Part shown: positions 21,086-39,796 of the stretch, one piece after another
Numbering within the stretch: the stretch's first letter is position 1
How the letters are laid out: every line of letters begins with the position of its first letter
NCBI GenBank assembly: GCA_038503035.1
Contig: JAVSML010025224.1
Span: forward strand, 62,001-126,000
Reading direction: 5' to 3'
DNA from: Crocodylus rhombifer
Taxonomy: Eukaryota; Chordata; Crocodylia; Crocodylidae
DNA length: 64,000 nucleotides
Notes under the pieces: generated by a model
What the model was told of the DNA's origin: nothing
The model's database searches: none
What the model saw: the letters and a program-made list of their open reading frames with translations, nothing else
Program-made: the position numbers and the translations under genes

Positions 21086-22855
21086 TTAACAACATAGAAA
21101 CTGTACTTGATTTTAAAAAACCCCAAAAAACAGCCTACTCTTGTGGTTGAAATTAGACACGGTTACATAAAGAAATTGAAGTAAAAGAAACAGGAGTTAT
21201 CAGATTAGTTTATGATCATATCAGCTGTTGCAACAAATTAGTTTCACAGAGGGTTTTTCCAAGGCTGTGCAGGTGACTTGTTAATACAGCACTGAAGAAA
21301 CACCCAACCTTGTACCATGAAGAAACAGGACTGTGTGCATGGGCAGCAAAGACCACCATCTATCTGATCCACCCCTTAACAGTCTGGCCCTGAGAATGCA
21401 CACTCAGAAGAACATTTATTCATCTCTCCCAGTCATCGGAAAAGGCAAGATGTTTCCAAGTTTTGAAAGCATGTTTTAAACTGAGCCTGGATCTCAGCCA
21501 TGAAGGCTCACTCTTGCCACAGGGCTGATTAATAGTTCCTTCTAACTTGCCAAATCTATATAACAGCAAGACTTCAGTATCTTAAGAAACAAGTTTGGAC
21601 GAACTCTTCTGACAATGAAGAATGTTCTGTAACCCCTTTGAAACAATAACACGCTGAAATTGACATGCTATTTGGCTCAATTTAACCCCAAATGGCTCTG
21701 CGATCATATTCCCTTTAACTAAAAACCTGGGGTTCAGCAGGCACCCTTGTGGAAAATGCCACAGACTTTCTAAAGGATTTTCAGTCTGTTTTCACTTATT
21801 GTCTTAATCATTCCTTTGCAAGCTTAAAGGGTGAGAGAAGTTTGTTGTTTTTTTCATTATCTTTTTTCTTTATTTTACTCCATACACATACTGGACCCTG
21901 ATCAGATGCATATTCATTGAATGCTGAGTGGAGATAGTGTGTGTTCAAATAAAGTATAACTATAACATAACTTGGTCAAGCTTATTGGCAGAGTACGTTG
22001 TTTTCTTCTTGCTGCCTTGAACATCAAACTTGGACTCACAAGGCATGCAGTATCTTGCAGTTGCAGAATATACTTTTAAAAAAGGGTGGACCTGGAAAAA
22101 AGGTGCCGCACCCCAATCTTTGAGAATGTTGGAGAAATTCAGGTGCAGATCGCATGTTTGCAGCTCAAGTCGATTGATATGTCTTTTCTGGGAATTCTGA
22201 CATGGATATTGCCGCTTCCTGGGAAAGAAAAATGACGAACTTTAATGCAGACTGCTAGTTAACAGTTTCTGCATGTTTATTATTCTCGAATTATACTATT
22301 CAAATTGTTCCAATCTCATAGTTTTTGTGTGGCTCCTGATTATACTGCTTCTGTAACTGAGAAATACATAATGAATTGTATTTTATTTATTATGGAACTT
22401 GAGTGAATCTAACTTAACCTTTTTACATTGAAAATCTGTTTTTTCATTAGCTCACCCATAGGTGTGATTATTGATATGAATAAATTAGTCCTTTTTGTGT
22501 TCTACTTGCCGGTCCTGAATTTTGGGCTTATTCTATACACCCTTTTAAAAATAATTCACATTCTCAAAATCTAAGGGATTTAGAATTCTCAGAAATTCAG
22601 GACCCTCCAGTGTTTGAATGACCATTCCTAGGTTTCTTCTCCAGTCAGTTAGAGAGGTAAGGACTTCTTAGGGTGATTTCTTTTACTGGACTAACTGCAT
22701 AGTTGGGACAGAGTTAGACAAGCTTTCAAATGCAAGACATTCTTCATCAGTACTGTCATCATATTCATCAGAGGATATTACTTTTTACACCTACTGAGAT
22801 CAGCATGTTGTTTTGTACATCTGCTACTTTTCTGAAGGTGGGTTATGGACCAGAA
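21086..22855. other. Intergenic between the keratin genes
   Basis: AT-rich with no exon. 22645-22750 resembles a dispersed repeat fragment (ACAAGCTTTCAAATGCAAGA), family unknown. Confidence 0.4.
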
Positions 22856-23416
22856 CAGGGTGGGCAATTATGAATGCTGGTGACCTGTCAATGGCCACAC
22901 CTCTCTCCTGGCAGCTGCTGGCCATGTCCACAGCTACCCAAATGAAGCCAGCAGCTTCTGGGATGGGGCTCCCAACATGGGGGGACCAGACTGGGGTGTA
23001 CTACAATTGCAGGCTGCAACCAGGACAAAAGTCTGAACTCGCCTGCAGCAGTAGCATTTCCTGCCCACCTATCTCTGTGCCCGTAGACCTACCTGGAAGC
23101 TGTTGCCTGCATTTTGGGAGCTGCGGATGCAGTTGGCAGCTGCCAGAACCCAACTCAGAGAGTGGGGCGTACCACAGTTGCAGGCAGGGTAATGTTTACC
23201 CTTCTGCATTGGTGGCAGCTCCAGCCCAGACAGAGAAAGAGAGTGCCTGGCACACCGGAAGCATCCCCAGCCACCTGGCACCATAAAGCTGCTAGAGCCA
23301 GAGCCACTGCCTGCCGGTGGGCTAGATCCATTCACTTGACAGGTTCCCACCCACAGACCAGATCCAACAGTTAGTGGGCCAGGTCTGGCTCGCAGGCCAT
23401 ATTTTGCCCACCCCTG
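22856..23416. mobile_element. Non-autonomous hAT element, 561 bp
   Basis: Termini CAGGGTGGGCAATTATG and CATATTTTGCCCACCCCTG are near-perfect inverted repeats with the hAT-like CAGGGGTGGGC start. The flanking 8-mers match only 5 of 8, so the insertion is old. The ORFs at 22813-23374 are not supported as genes. Confidence 0.7.
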
Positions 23417-23454
23417 AACTATAATCTATGTGATCCATAGGAAAAGCTCTAAAG

Positions 23455-23650
23455 CAGCGGTTCTGAACTCGGGATATATGTACCCCCGGGGGGTATGTGA
23501 AGCCTCATCAGGGGTACGTGTCATATATTTCACACATTGTCTAACACAGGTTGGAGGGCCTAAAAAAATTATTTCCCATTGAAAGAGGGTATGTTAAGTC
23601 TCACTCTGAAACCAAGGGGTACGTCTACTGAAAAAGGTTCAGAACTGCTG
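23455..23650. mobile_element. Small hAT-like element, 196 bp
   Basis: Termini CAGCGGTTCTGAAC and GTTCAGAACTGCTG match at 13 of 14. Internal text (GGGGTACGTG) is of the kind seen at 46087-46360. The flanks show no clear duplication. Confidence 0.6.
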
Positions 23651-24637
23651 CATGATGGAACCTCTGGTTGCTGACATGGTAGATGCTATCTTGAACTTGC
23701 CCCTTCATGCTCTTTGCACATTTCTCACTGTCCCTCTAGTAAGATCTCTGACCAGCTAGCTTGCAACTTACACTCAGTTTAGTCCTTTGCTCAGTTGCTC
23801 ATTGCAGTGTTTGTGCTATGCACCTTTGTAAACGAGGAATTTCAGACCAAGAAGGTATGTATAAACTCCTCACTTCATAATGCTACAGCAGAACTTTGTT
23901 GGCAGACATGGTCTGCAAACCCTGTTACTCTCATAGCTTTCTTACAAGGTTTCTAAAAAATAACTCACAATGGCCCCTCCTTTCATTCACACAAAGACTC
24001 CATTCAGAAAGCAGCTTGTTTGTCACCATGACCTACCCAGCTTTTGGGTGGTCAAGCTGTAACCAAGCCATTGCATTCTTTGAGAGGAGGGGAGGAGCTT
24101 TGTTTCTGAACACACTGAGAGACCCAGACTTCAGATTTAAAATAGCCCAGAGTCTAAGGGTGGATCTTCCCCCTTGAAACCCTAAATATGAGGCAACGAA
24201 CTTACTGTAAGCTAATTATTGTGAGCGCCTTTCTGTTTAGACATTTGTAATGGAAAGATCTGTGACAAGACTTCACCGGGAACATGAGATGCTCACCCAC
24301 AGAGAAGTCAAGAAAATCGGAATAGAGTTTTTTGCTGAGTTCAGAATACAGGTCTGACCACCAGGTTTAGGAGAGAAAGGATTTGCAATCTGATATCAAG
24401 CATTTGGGAGAAAGTGAGCCAGCCACTTCGAATAAATGATACAGAAGTCCCTTTGTGTTTAATGCCTTACAGATTTCTTTGCTCTCCTCTCCCACAGCCA
24501 GACATAAAAAAAATTAAAGCGTGCTCTCTAAGCACAACCTTCAGCTCCAACTCTGTTAGCGATTTTCAGTCCTGACCTACTACATTTTCTTCTGCCTGGG
24601 CTCACCCATGCCCCTCCCAAGGTGCCACAGTCTAATG

Positions 24638-24961
24638 CAGTGGTTCTCAATCTTTTTAAACTCACAGCACCCCTTGTTAGGCTAAAGACACCCCTCTGTA
24701 ACTTTTGTGAATTGAGCTGCATCCTATGTCAAAAACGAGTTAATTCATTACAGTGCTTATCTTTTTGCAGAGGGGCCAGGCAGCAGGGACAGGGGGAGCA
24801 GCCAAGTAGGGAGAGCGTCGGTCTGCCCTTATCTGCTTATCTTCTCACACCTGGAGCCTGAGCCTGCCCTTCTGTGTTTATCTGCTCCCACTTCCTGTGG
24901 CACCCCTCAAAGGATCTTGTGGCATCCCAGGGTGCTAGGGCATCTTGGCTGAAAATCACTG
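24638..24961. mobile_element. Non-autonomous hAT element, 324 bp
   Basis: Starts CAGTGGTTCTCAATCTTTTT and ends GAAAATCACTG. Flanking 8-mers GTCTAATG (24630-24637) and GTTTAATG (24962-24969) match at 7 of 8, as expected for a hAT target duplication. Confidence 0.75.
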
Positions 24962-24969
24962 GTTTAATG

Positions 24970-26190
24970 GGTGTTCCTGTCTTAAGGCTCCCCTCTATAT
25001 CTTTCCTTTTGTCAATTAATTGTTTTCATTGCTACCTCCCCACTTTTTGTGTGATTAGAAAGTGGTAGAACTGGGTCAGCACTGGAAAGGAGATTCCCAA
25101 GGAAAACTCCAGGTTCTATAGCAAATGGTGTCAGCAATTCACTTGAGTCATTACAACATCAGCACACAAATACTGCATCTGCCACTAAGACAGAAAGTTT
25201 TTGCCCATTTTGCCCATTGTGGGTAAGGTGCATATTCTTAGCATACTTCTGAATACCCAGAAGTGGTAATATAAGATCATCTTAGGTGGTCATATGAAGC
25301 AAACATGACTCTTCTTGTATGTGTGGCACAGAGGCTGCACCTTTGAAGACCACTTTGAAGCCATAGGGAGCCCAAAATGCATGGCAACATTTACTTATCA
25401 GAGCTGGTCACAGGGAAGATGTTACATCAGTGCAGCAGAGATTAAAATTTGTTGCTAATCTGTTTCCAGATGTAATCCAAAATGCTAATAATTGCCTTGA
25501 ATCCATAATTTGGTGCCTGAGATGGCCTCTTCTTTCCTAAACTATGGCCACAGAGGTTGAGCTCTTTCTCTGTGGGTTTTTACAGAGTCCTTTCTGCGTA
25601 GTAAGGCTGGAACATGTCTAGTGGAGAGGTCTCGGTTCATTTCCCACCGTGTTCTGACAAATCCCATTTTGATCCACTTTCAGGGCAAATGCAAAGCCAT
25701 CTGTTCACTCAGGCTTTGACTGCAGGGATTAAGGTAGGAGGTGTTTTTTTTTAGTGTTTGTGATGTTGAATTGTTAGGTTTTAAACTGAGAACTTGCTTT
25801 GCCACTTAACAGGTTGTCCTCAAGTCTCCTATGTAGTCCTGTGGGAATGCATTTGTAGCATTCTGACACATTCTGTCCTCCACCTATGGTAGAGTGTTTT
25901 CCAGTTGCCACATTTCTTATCTCAAATACTTTGCAGCTCACTAATGTTACTTTCCAGTTTCCTATAGCCAGCCCCTCCCAGTTCCCCCCAAACTAAGGAA
26001 CTGAGCACAGTGCTTCCATAATACTCACAGCTCCTGTGAGCTCACAGATAAAGAGTTCAAGTTTCTCACATGGCACTGTGAGCCTTTATCATTAAACTGC
26101 AAGGCTGATCAATAGTTCAAACTCTGAATAATATACATGAGAGGGAAGCAAGATTTATTCAGTATATCACAATACGCAGGCAGAAGTGAA
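24970..26190. other. Intergenic 3' of keratin gene B
   Basis: No exon, RNA gene or clear repeat was recognised. Confidence 0.45.
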
Positions 26191-26211
26191 GTTTGCAGGA
26201 ACCAGATGATT

Positions 26212-26217
26212 TTTATT
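26212..26217 (-). terminator. Polyadenylation signal of keratin gene B
   Basis: First AATAAA on the minus strand after the stop at 26451, giving a 3' UTR of about 235-255 nt. A second minus-strand AATAAA lies near 26155. Confidence 0.7.
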
Positions 26218-26450
26218 AAACAGTAGGAACAGAACAATTGGTACATGAAAGAACTAAAAATGCACACACAGCCAATTCATAAACGCGTTGTCAATAAATG
26301 ACCCTATTCTACAGTGAACTTTGCATAGTTAATAATTTCTTATGCTTTGAGATATCTCTTTCCATCCAATTGTGATGGCACCATTCTGTGTTGATTCCTC
26401 TTTGTCTAGTCTGTTCATGTATAGAGAGCAGGACCTTTGGAGGCTCTTCC

Positions 26451-32847
<6,397 letters not shown>

Positions 32848-32940
32848 GATGAGAAGATATCAAGGGTTCAGCCCCAAGCAGTATTTGCGCTGTTTGTGAC
32901 CTGGAAGCAGGAATGTAAGATCCTTTCCTTCACCTGCCTT

Positions 32941-32948
32941 CTTTTATG
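32941..32948 (-). promoter_or_regulatory. TATA-like box of keratin gene B
   Basis: CATAAAAG on the minus strand, about 95 bp before the ATG at 32847. It is a TATAAAAG variant placed like the gene A box, which suggests a conserved core promoter and a start near 32913. Confidence 0.65.
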
Positions 32949-34505
32949 CCTGCAACAATGGGAGTTGTCCGGAGAACATGATATGCGAGCCCTGTGGAAT
33001 TTACCAGCCTTAAGCCTTTTGCCAACACAGAAATTATTCTCATTGGTCAGTCAGCATGAAGTGGGCTGTTTCTTTTACAAATACTTTCAACCATTCCAGA
33101 GTCCTTTATTTTCTTCTTCCCCCACCCTTCTTTTTCCTCTTCAAAGAGAAGGTGGGTTTCACAGTAGGTGGCCCTCTGCACTGAAGGATATTTGTTGATT
33201 TTGAATTGAGAATGAAAGTTACTTAATTTGAAACAAAAGGCCTTTAAGCCCACACCCCTGCTTCACCGTACACAGTGCCTCCATTATGAAGTCACCTAAA
33301 TATTTTTCAGGTAAATCTCAAAGGAATTTTTTGATTGCAGATAGTTGCTGGTAGGATACTAATGGAGTTTTGTCTGAGAGGAGCTGAAATGGCCAGCACA
33401 GCAGCATGGTGTTAAGAGAGGCTTGGATAAACAGAGTCCCATTGCTTACCCATTTTTTCCATTAATTCTCTTTATGAAAACTCCTCTCTTCAGGGGAAAA
33501 CTCTTTCAAAGACTATTTGCCTCTTTGCTCTTATTTCCTTTTAGGATTACAAGGGGATCCCTGTCAAGGGGATTGACGGTGGAAATGGAAAAGTCTGTTT
33601 CTGTTCAGAAATGAGATTCCTTTTTAGGGCAGTATGGCTGAAAGGGTCCTAAATTAAATAGTCCTTTAAAATGTCTTTCTGGTGTAAACAGCACAGTGAC
33701 ACCTGTGTATATAAATTTCATCCTTTCACTAACAAAGCACATGAGTGCCAGTGAAACCAGGGAAACAGGAGCGGATGGAGCATAATTCCTTACTTTTCTA
33801 GCTCCTGACAAGAAAGAAAATGTTATTTCTAGATAAGGTAAAATGCTTTATTATCTAAGATGAATTGGTCACAAAAACTTTGCTATTGGTTCCATTGACT
33901 TCTCTGTGAACATCTTTAAGTGAAGCTCCCTTCCATCTTTTTGGTGCTTTGCTCTTTCGTCTGCTCTCTTCCCCCAGTCTCCCTCCCCAAAGCTGTCCAG
34001 AAAGACAGTACTTTACTGAATAGAAGGAGTGCAAGCAAGGCCACCATTTGCAGGAAACTATCCCTTAATACCACTTTGAATGGGAACAGCCATTCTGGGT
34101 CTGGGTAGATTCTGCCATTTGGAAATGCCTCCAATAAAGGGAGCATGCTAAGAGACAGATGACAGGTCATGACACTTCTAGGGGTCAGGGTGGAAAATCT
34201 AAATAATAAAAACATAAGAATGTTAGTGATGAGCCAAATAAAATACCTAATCTGTGTCAGTGCTTGTGGATAATCCTCACAAGTATGTTGAAATGCAGCA
34301 GGTAATTAGAAGGACACAGCAATGTTACACACAGATTCTACAAAGGGAAATGTTGAACACCCAGGGCAAGTTTAGGTAAAGAAAGAGAATAAATACCCAA
34401 GCTACTAATTGGGTATTGGCCAGGATGTCTGGTCAACAGCTTTATTTATTCTTCAAAAAATTTCTGTGAACAGGCACTGCAGGTTTTCCCTGCTAATCCT
34501 GACAG
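32949..34505. other. 5' flank of keratin gene B
   Basis: No exon or repeat was recognised. Regulatory sequence is likely here, but nothing specific can be supported. Confidence 0.4.
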
Positions 34506-34645
34506 GTAGTTTCATAGTTGGTAGAGTCAGAAGGGACCTGAGCAGATCATCATGTCCAACCCCCTGCCATGGCAGGAAAAAGTACTGGGGTCAAACAACC
34601 CCAGCAAGGTTTTCATCCAGCCTCCTCTTAAAGACCCCCAGGTAA
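34506..34645 (-). mobile_element. CR1 LINE 3' end fragment
   Basis: TTTCATAGTTGGTAGAGTCA, GAAGGGACCTGAGCAGATCA and the GGGGTCAAACAACCCC hairpin region, as in the 3' end of the 39.7-kb CR1. Confidence 0.85.
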
Positions 34646-34848
34646 CACAGCCAGGGACAAGAATTTCCACACTTCACACTCAGTCAATCATTTTGACTCT
34701 CTTTTGGGACACGAAGCAGCACTATACAAAGTGAAATTATAATCCAATTTACATAATATATGTAATGATGGTGCCATGTATCAACTAGGAACTGTATCAA
34801 GACTATCAGTTCGCTAATGGTCAAACATCAGACAAAAATGATTTTTAG

Positions 34849-35968
34849 TAGAGGTACACCGATATATCAGTCCCATCTTGGATAGGCACCAATATAAGGA
34901 AAATTTACTGTATCAGTGTGGCAAGACACTGGTTGTGCCTGCCACTTTAAGGGCCTGGAGCTGGCAGCTGCCAAGTGCCTGATTAGGGCAGCTGTTTTGG
35001 AACTGGGGCTGCCCGTTAAACACAGCAGTTCTGCTGCTGGAGGGCTCCTGATATCATCTGGAGGTAAGGGGGTGGATGGGAGGCTCCTGGTCCTGGGCAT
35101 GACCTAAAACTGCACCCTGCTGGGAGTGAATGGCCTGGTAGGGCTCTCAGTGGTGCAGGAGCCCCCAGGAAATATCAGGCAGTTATTACCCTGATGAAAG
35201 GTGAGTTGGGGTGCCTTAACCCCTAGCCCCCACGACCAGGTGGGCTATCCCTTTGTTTGGAGGGCCCAGAGGGTGGACCCTCTGAGAGAGAAAAGGGCCA
35301 TAGACTCAGGCCTGTCTGAGTTTCCCCTGACTGGCCCATGCTGGGGCCAGGACTGGTATGACAGCGGAAGAGGCCGCCTGAGGAAGAGGAATCCAGGTGG
35401 GGTTCAATAGGAGGATGCTGGGGCCCACTGCGGAGGCCAGTGATTAAAGGAACATCGAGACGCCATCCGTGAGGTTTGGGCTGCGGTGTAGGGAAAGAAA
35501 GGAACCGCAGATAGCACCCCCTGGCATCAGAGCAGAAAATGGGCAGCCTCCCGCTTGATTAACATCTATTAAATAATTAACATCAAGGCATGGTGAGCGA
35601 GAATGCGGGTGGTTAGCCCAGGAACCAGTGGGTGGGCCACATGGAGACCGGCCCCAAGCAGGCCCCCCTGTTACAATCAGCAATTGACTTTTTTTGACTG
35701 ATGTGGCTAATAATACGATCGATAAATGCCACTCAGCCACAACGCAGCATACAGGTGGCCAAGAGCACAGCCTGGCAGCATGGAGAGAAGCCAAGTCCAG
35801 CTGGTAAGTCTGTTGTGAGGGAAGGGGCGGAGGGGCAGATTGAGGCCCCCGCGGTGAGGGAGGGAGTGGGGCTAGGGCTTGGGCAGGGGCAGAGGCAGGT
35901 GCTGCACAGCCAGGAAGAGCATGGGATGGAGCCATGAGTGGCAATAATTCTCTATTGGTACACCCCTA
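34849..35968. mobile_element. hAT element carrying a nested solo LTR
   Basis: Termini TAGAGGTACACCGATA and TATTGGTACACCCCTA are inverted. Flanks ATTTTTAG (34841-34848) and ATTTTAAG (35969-35976) match at 7 of 8. Without the LTR and its extra 5-bp duplication the element is about 356 bp. Confidence 0.72.
34917..35675 (+). mobile_element. Solo LTR, copy 2, nested in a hAT element
   Basis: 759 bp, starting TGTGGCAAG and ending CCTGTTACA. Exact 5-bp duplications ATCAG lie at 34912-34916 and 35676-35680. It shares GGTAGGGCTCTCAGTGGT-like text with copy 1 and is inverted relative to copy 3. Confidence 0.9.
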
Positions 35969-36271
35969 ATTTTAAGTCATTGGTTAATGGTGGACCAGAA
36001 TCTACAATCTCTATATTCTATTATTGCCCCATAAGACATTGTTTTTTTCCAAAAATAATTTGCTCATCAGAAACTGGGGGTTTTAAGCATTAGGTAGATT
36101 GAGTCATAGTTTAGACATTAACTTTAGTGATGCCTGCAGATCTGAGTACTCTTTGCTGGAACTCAGGTCACAGAGGAGAATAACTTGGATTAACACAAAC
36201 TGTGAGTTATAATTCAATTTCATAAATCTCATTTAATTGCTATCTGGGTTAGTTTGGGATTTTTTCCTGGC

Positions 36272-36746
36272 ACAAGTTTTGCTTGTTCACAGCTTGAGGT
36301 GCAGTTTCCCCCAAACCCCTGCACCTATCACCTTGAAACTTGACAGGCTTTGTGGCCTCACCAGAGGCCACCATCCCTGCTGTTTTCATCCCCCTGTGGT
36401 GTAACACACAGCCATGACAAGAGTTTGGCTTTCAAGAATTTGGGTACAGTTGCCCCCAATCCCCTGAACCAATCTTCTTGAATCTTGCCAGATTTCATTC
36501 TCTCACCAGAGGCTACCATCCCTGCAAGTTTCATCCAAATAAGACCAAAAAACAACAAAGTTATAGGTATTTCATTGATTCCCCATTATACCCTATGGCC
36601 GGATCTCCAAGGCGGCTATGAAGCTTCAGAGCCACTTCGGCTGGATCAAGGCAGAAACCCGGTCCGGAGTTCCAGATTGGATCGCGGCCATCCAAAGTGT
36701 CCGTATCCAAAGCCTGATCAGATCGCTGCCAACTCACACAGGCCTA
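36272..36746. mobile_element. Truncated element of the 57-kb foldback hAT family
   Basis: Ends CTCACACAGGCCTA, the exact reverse complement of the first 14 nt at 57135. It contains the TTCCCCCAAxCCCCTGCACC unit and the CCCCATTATACCCTATGGCC block. The other end was not found. Confidence 0.65.
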
Positions 36747-37839
36747 CTGGATAGGACTCACTCTATCCTGGGTAGAACTGAGTTTTGTGGCCTAAACAGT
36801 TGAGAGGCTTCTAATTTTCACTGCTGGTGTTTTTTGCAAAGTGTCCCATTCCATATTTGATGCAGATACTTTTTCCAACACAAGACCCTCTGGCTCTGCC
36901 TGTGGTCACTCACTCTCCCTCTATATTCTTTGTTTACAAAGGCAAACGCCAGAACATGAAGGAGACAATGAAACATTTATTATTTTTCAAAATATGTGTT
37001 TGTTCCAACTTTCCAGGAAGTAGAGTATTTTGGTGAGAAACACAGGGTGTGGACGCATACATTTGAAGCCCTTTTAGAAGGGCAGCTACTGCTATGTTGT
37101 AATTATTATGTAGAAGGCAGGGTAGGGTGACACCTTGAAGACTAACTTGTTCAGAAAAGCATAAGTGTTTTCATATGATACAGCTTACTAATATGGCCTT
37201 TATTATCCCACTATCTGAACATTTCCCTTTCTTTTTCAATGTTTTATACTAGTGTTGCTTATGTAATACCCTACTATACTGTCCTTCATCACTTTGTCCT
37301 CTGACAGTTTGTTATAGGTGCTTGGTTATACTGCTTGTCTTGATTCTTGGAGCAGAAGCAAGGAGTGACAAAAAAAGAAGCCAACTCTTGGAGTGAACTT
37401 GGTATAGGGAAAGAATATTCTCATTCCCTGTCCTCTACTTGGGATTGTTTTGAGAATTATTTAGATCTTAAGAAGTGGAAAAGAGATAATACCGATCCAT
37501 GAATGTATTACTAGCTATGGTATAATTATTATGGGAGGAACCATATATTCCAGCGATTCTCTACCTTTTTAGACTCAAGGCATCCCTCAGAAAATGCCAG
37601 CTCTTAGCTTTCACTGGTTTTTGACTGTAGAAAAATAATAGAGAAATCCCCCTTGTGTAAAGAACTCAGAAACACTACAGTGGGTCAGAATGTTTTTAAA
37701 ACTATGGATTGGTTCTTATTCTACCTTTTACTGTTTATTTTTTAGTGTTTTCTGCCCACAGTGTGCTCTGATCATGTTCTCTTGCTGCTTCCTTTTTTGC
37801 ATGCTAAATAGATTAAGCCCTTTAAATTTCTCACTCTAA

Positions 37840-38454
37840 AGCATGTTCTCCAGACCTCAAATAATTTTTGTGGCTCTGTTCTGCACCCTGCCCAGTTTTT
37901 CAACATTCCTTATACAATGTGGACACCAGAATAGCATGCATTACTGATGCTGTATACAGAGGTAAAATCATCTCCCTGCTCCTATTCACTACTTCTCTGC
38001 ATATACACCCAAAGCTTCCATTAGATCAGTTTGTTTCATCTGGCCTGCTGGTAGTCTGGTGGATTACCAGAAATTGGAGGTGTTGCCTGCTGCAGAATTT
38101 GGGGTCCTTGGACATAGCTGTCATCAGGAGTCCCCAGATGCATGCTACTGCTTGAATATGGCTTCACACTGTTGCCCAGCCCCACCACAGTTACTGCTGG
38201 CCCTGTAGAGCTGGGCCAGGAGGAGGGCCTGCAGTCCAGATCTGGCCTGGGGCCCTGGGATGAGTATAAACACAGCTGATACATTGCCACACTGAGATTT
38301 TGCATAGAATTGCTTTTCTTCCTTGAGACCTAAATCCAGTTTTAGAATCATGGCTTTCCAAGAGTTAGTCCCCCATCTGGTAGGCATGACGTGCATTCTT
38401 TGTTCTTAGGTGCATAACTTTGTATCTCACTGTATTAAAATGTTTTTTGTTTGA
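37840..38454 (-). mobile_element. Old CR1/L3-like LINE, first part
   Basis: Minus-strand remnants of the LINE 3' region, for example TGGCTCTGTTCTGCACCCTG and AATGTGGACACCAGAATAGC. Heavily mutated. It appears to continue at 39427-39696 and 43076-43560, split by the LTR and the younger CR1. Confidence 0.5.
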
Positions 38455-38459
38455 CAGGC

Positions 38460-39421
38460 TGTAACAGGGGGACTTCTTGGGGCTAATTTAACAGTGGCTT
38501 GCCCACCTGTTTCTGGGCTAACTACCCGCGTTCTCTCCTGCCATGCCTTGTTGTTTATTAGTTAAATGATGCAATTAAGCAGGAGGCTGCCCATTTCCTG
38601 CCCCGATGCCAGGGGACACTATCTGCAACTCCATTCCTCCCCTACACCTCAGCCCAAGCCTCGCTGATGGCATCTTGATTGTTGTTATAATCACTGGACC
38701 CCTCACTGTGCCCCCGAATCCTAATTGAACCCCACCTGGATTCCTTTCTTCAGGTAGTCTCATCTGCCTTCATACTAGACAGCATAGCTCCCTGAACCAC
38801 CTCCCCTTTGGGTGTGGTTCCCCACCCCCCCAGGACCTTCAGCTCACTAGCCCTGGCCCACCCCCAGGCCAGTCAGGACCCCAGGCCCTCAGCTCTTGGG
38901 CATCCCTTGCAATGGGGCCCTGGCCCTTCGACCCTTCCAGTCCTGGGCCCAGCATGGACCAGTCAGGGGATGTTCAGACCGGTGCAAGTCTGTGGCTTTT
39001 TCCTCTCTCTCCGAGGGTCCACACTCTAGGCCCTCCAAACAAAGGGGTAACCCACCCAGTCATGGGGGCTAAGGGTTAAGGCGCCCTGACCCGCCTTTCA
39101 CCAGTGTGGTAACTGGCCTGGCATTTCCTGGGGGCTCCTGTGACACTGGAAACCCCACCAGGTCACCCACTCCCGGCAGGGTGCAGTTTTAGGTCATGCC
39201 CAGGACCAAGAGCCTCCTTACCATCCCCTACAGCTCTTCCCTTACCTCCAGATGATACCAGAAGCCTTCCAGCCAGGCAATGTTGTTGCCTGGCCTCCAG
39301 CAGCAGAACTACCCTGCTTATATGGGCAGCCCCTGATTCAAAATGGCTGCTCTCATCAGGCGCCTGCTGGTTGCCAGCTCCAGGCCCTTAAAGTGGCAGG
39401 CACAGACAGTGCCCTGCCACA
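38460..39421 (-). mobile_element. Solo LTR, copy 3
   Basis: 962 bp on the minus strand; the plus strand reads TGTAACAGGGGG…CTGCCACA. Exact 5-bp duplications CAGGC lie at 38455-38459 and 39422-39426. An AATAAA in the LTR's own orientation (around 38552) supports the strand. Same family as the LTRs at 15726 and 34917. Confidence 0.9.
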
Positions 39422-39426
39422 CAGGC

Positions 39427-39696
39427 CCAGCTTACCAAATGATCCAGATTGTTCTGTATAACTACTTTTTCCTCATTAGTATTTAATGTTTTTATCTCAT
39501 TCACAAATTTTACCATCAAGAATTTTATATTTACTTCTAGATCACAGATAAAAATGTTGACTAGTGTACTCACCTAGTGCTGAACCCTGCACAGGCCAAA
39601 AATATGCATCTTCCTTTGATGGTTCTTCATTGGCAACTATATTTTGATATTTGTTTGTTAGACAGTTCGTGATCTGTTTAATGTCTGGTTTAATAA
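39427..39696 (-). mobile_element. Old CR1/L3-like LINE, middle part
   Basis: ACAGATAAAAATGTTGACTA, CCTAGTGCTGAACCCTGCAC and related text are decayed reverse-transcriptase sequence on the minus strand. It is bounded by the solo LTR and the younger CR1. Confidence 0.5.
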
Positions 39697-39796
39697 TAGT
39701 TTCATAGTTTCATAGTTTCATAGTAGCTAGAGTCGGAAGGGACCTAGGTAGATCATCTAGTCCGACCCCCTGCCTGAGCAGGAAAGAGCACCGGGG

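Noticed and set aside
22813..23374. Cys/Ser-rich ORFs near 23 kb
   Set aside because: They lie inside a hAT element with clear terminal inverted repeats.
35444..35944. 166-aa minus-strand ORF as a gene
   Set aside because: It spans the end of the solo LTR and the surrounding hAT element; the composition is Pro/Ser-rich from GC-rich repeat sequence.
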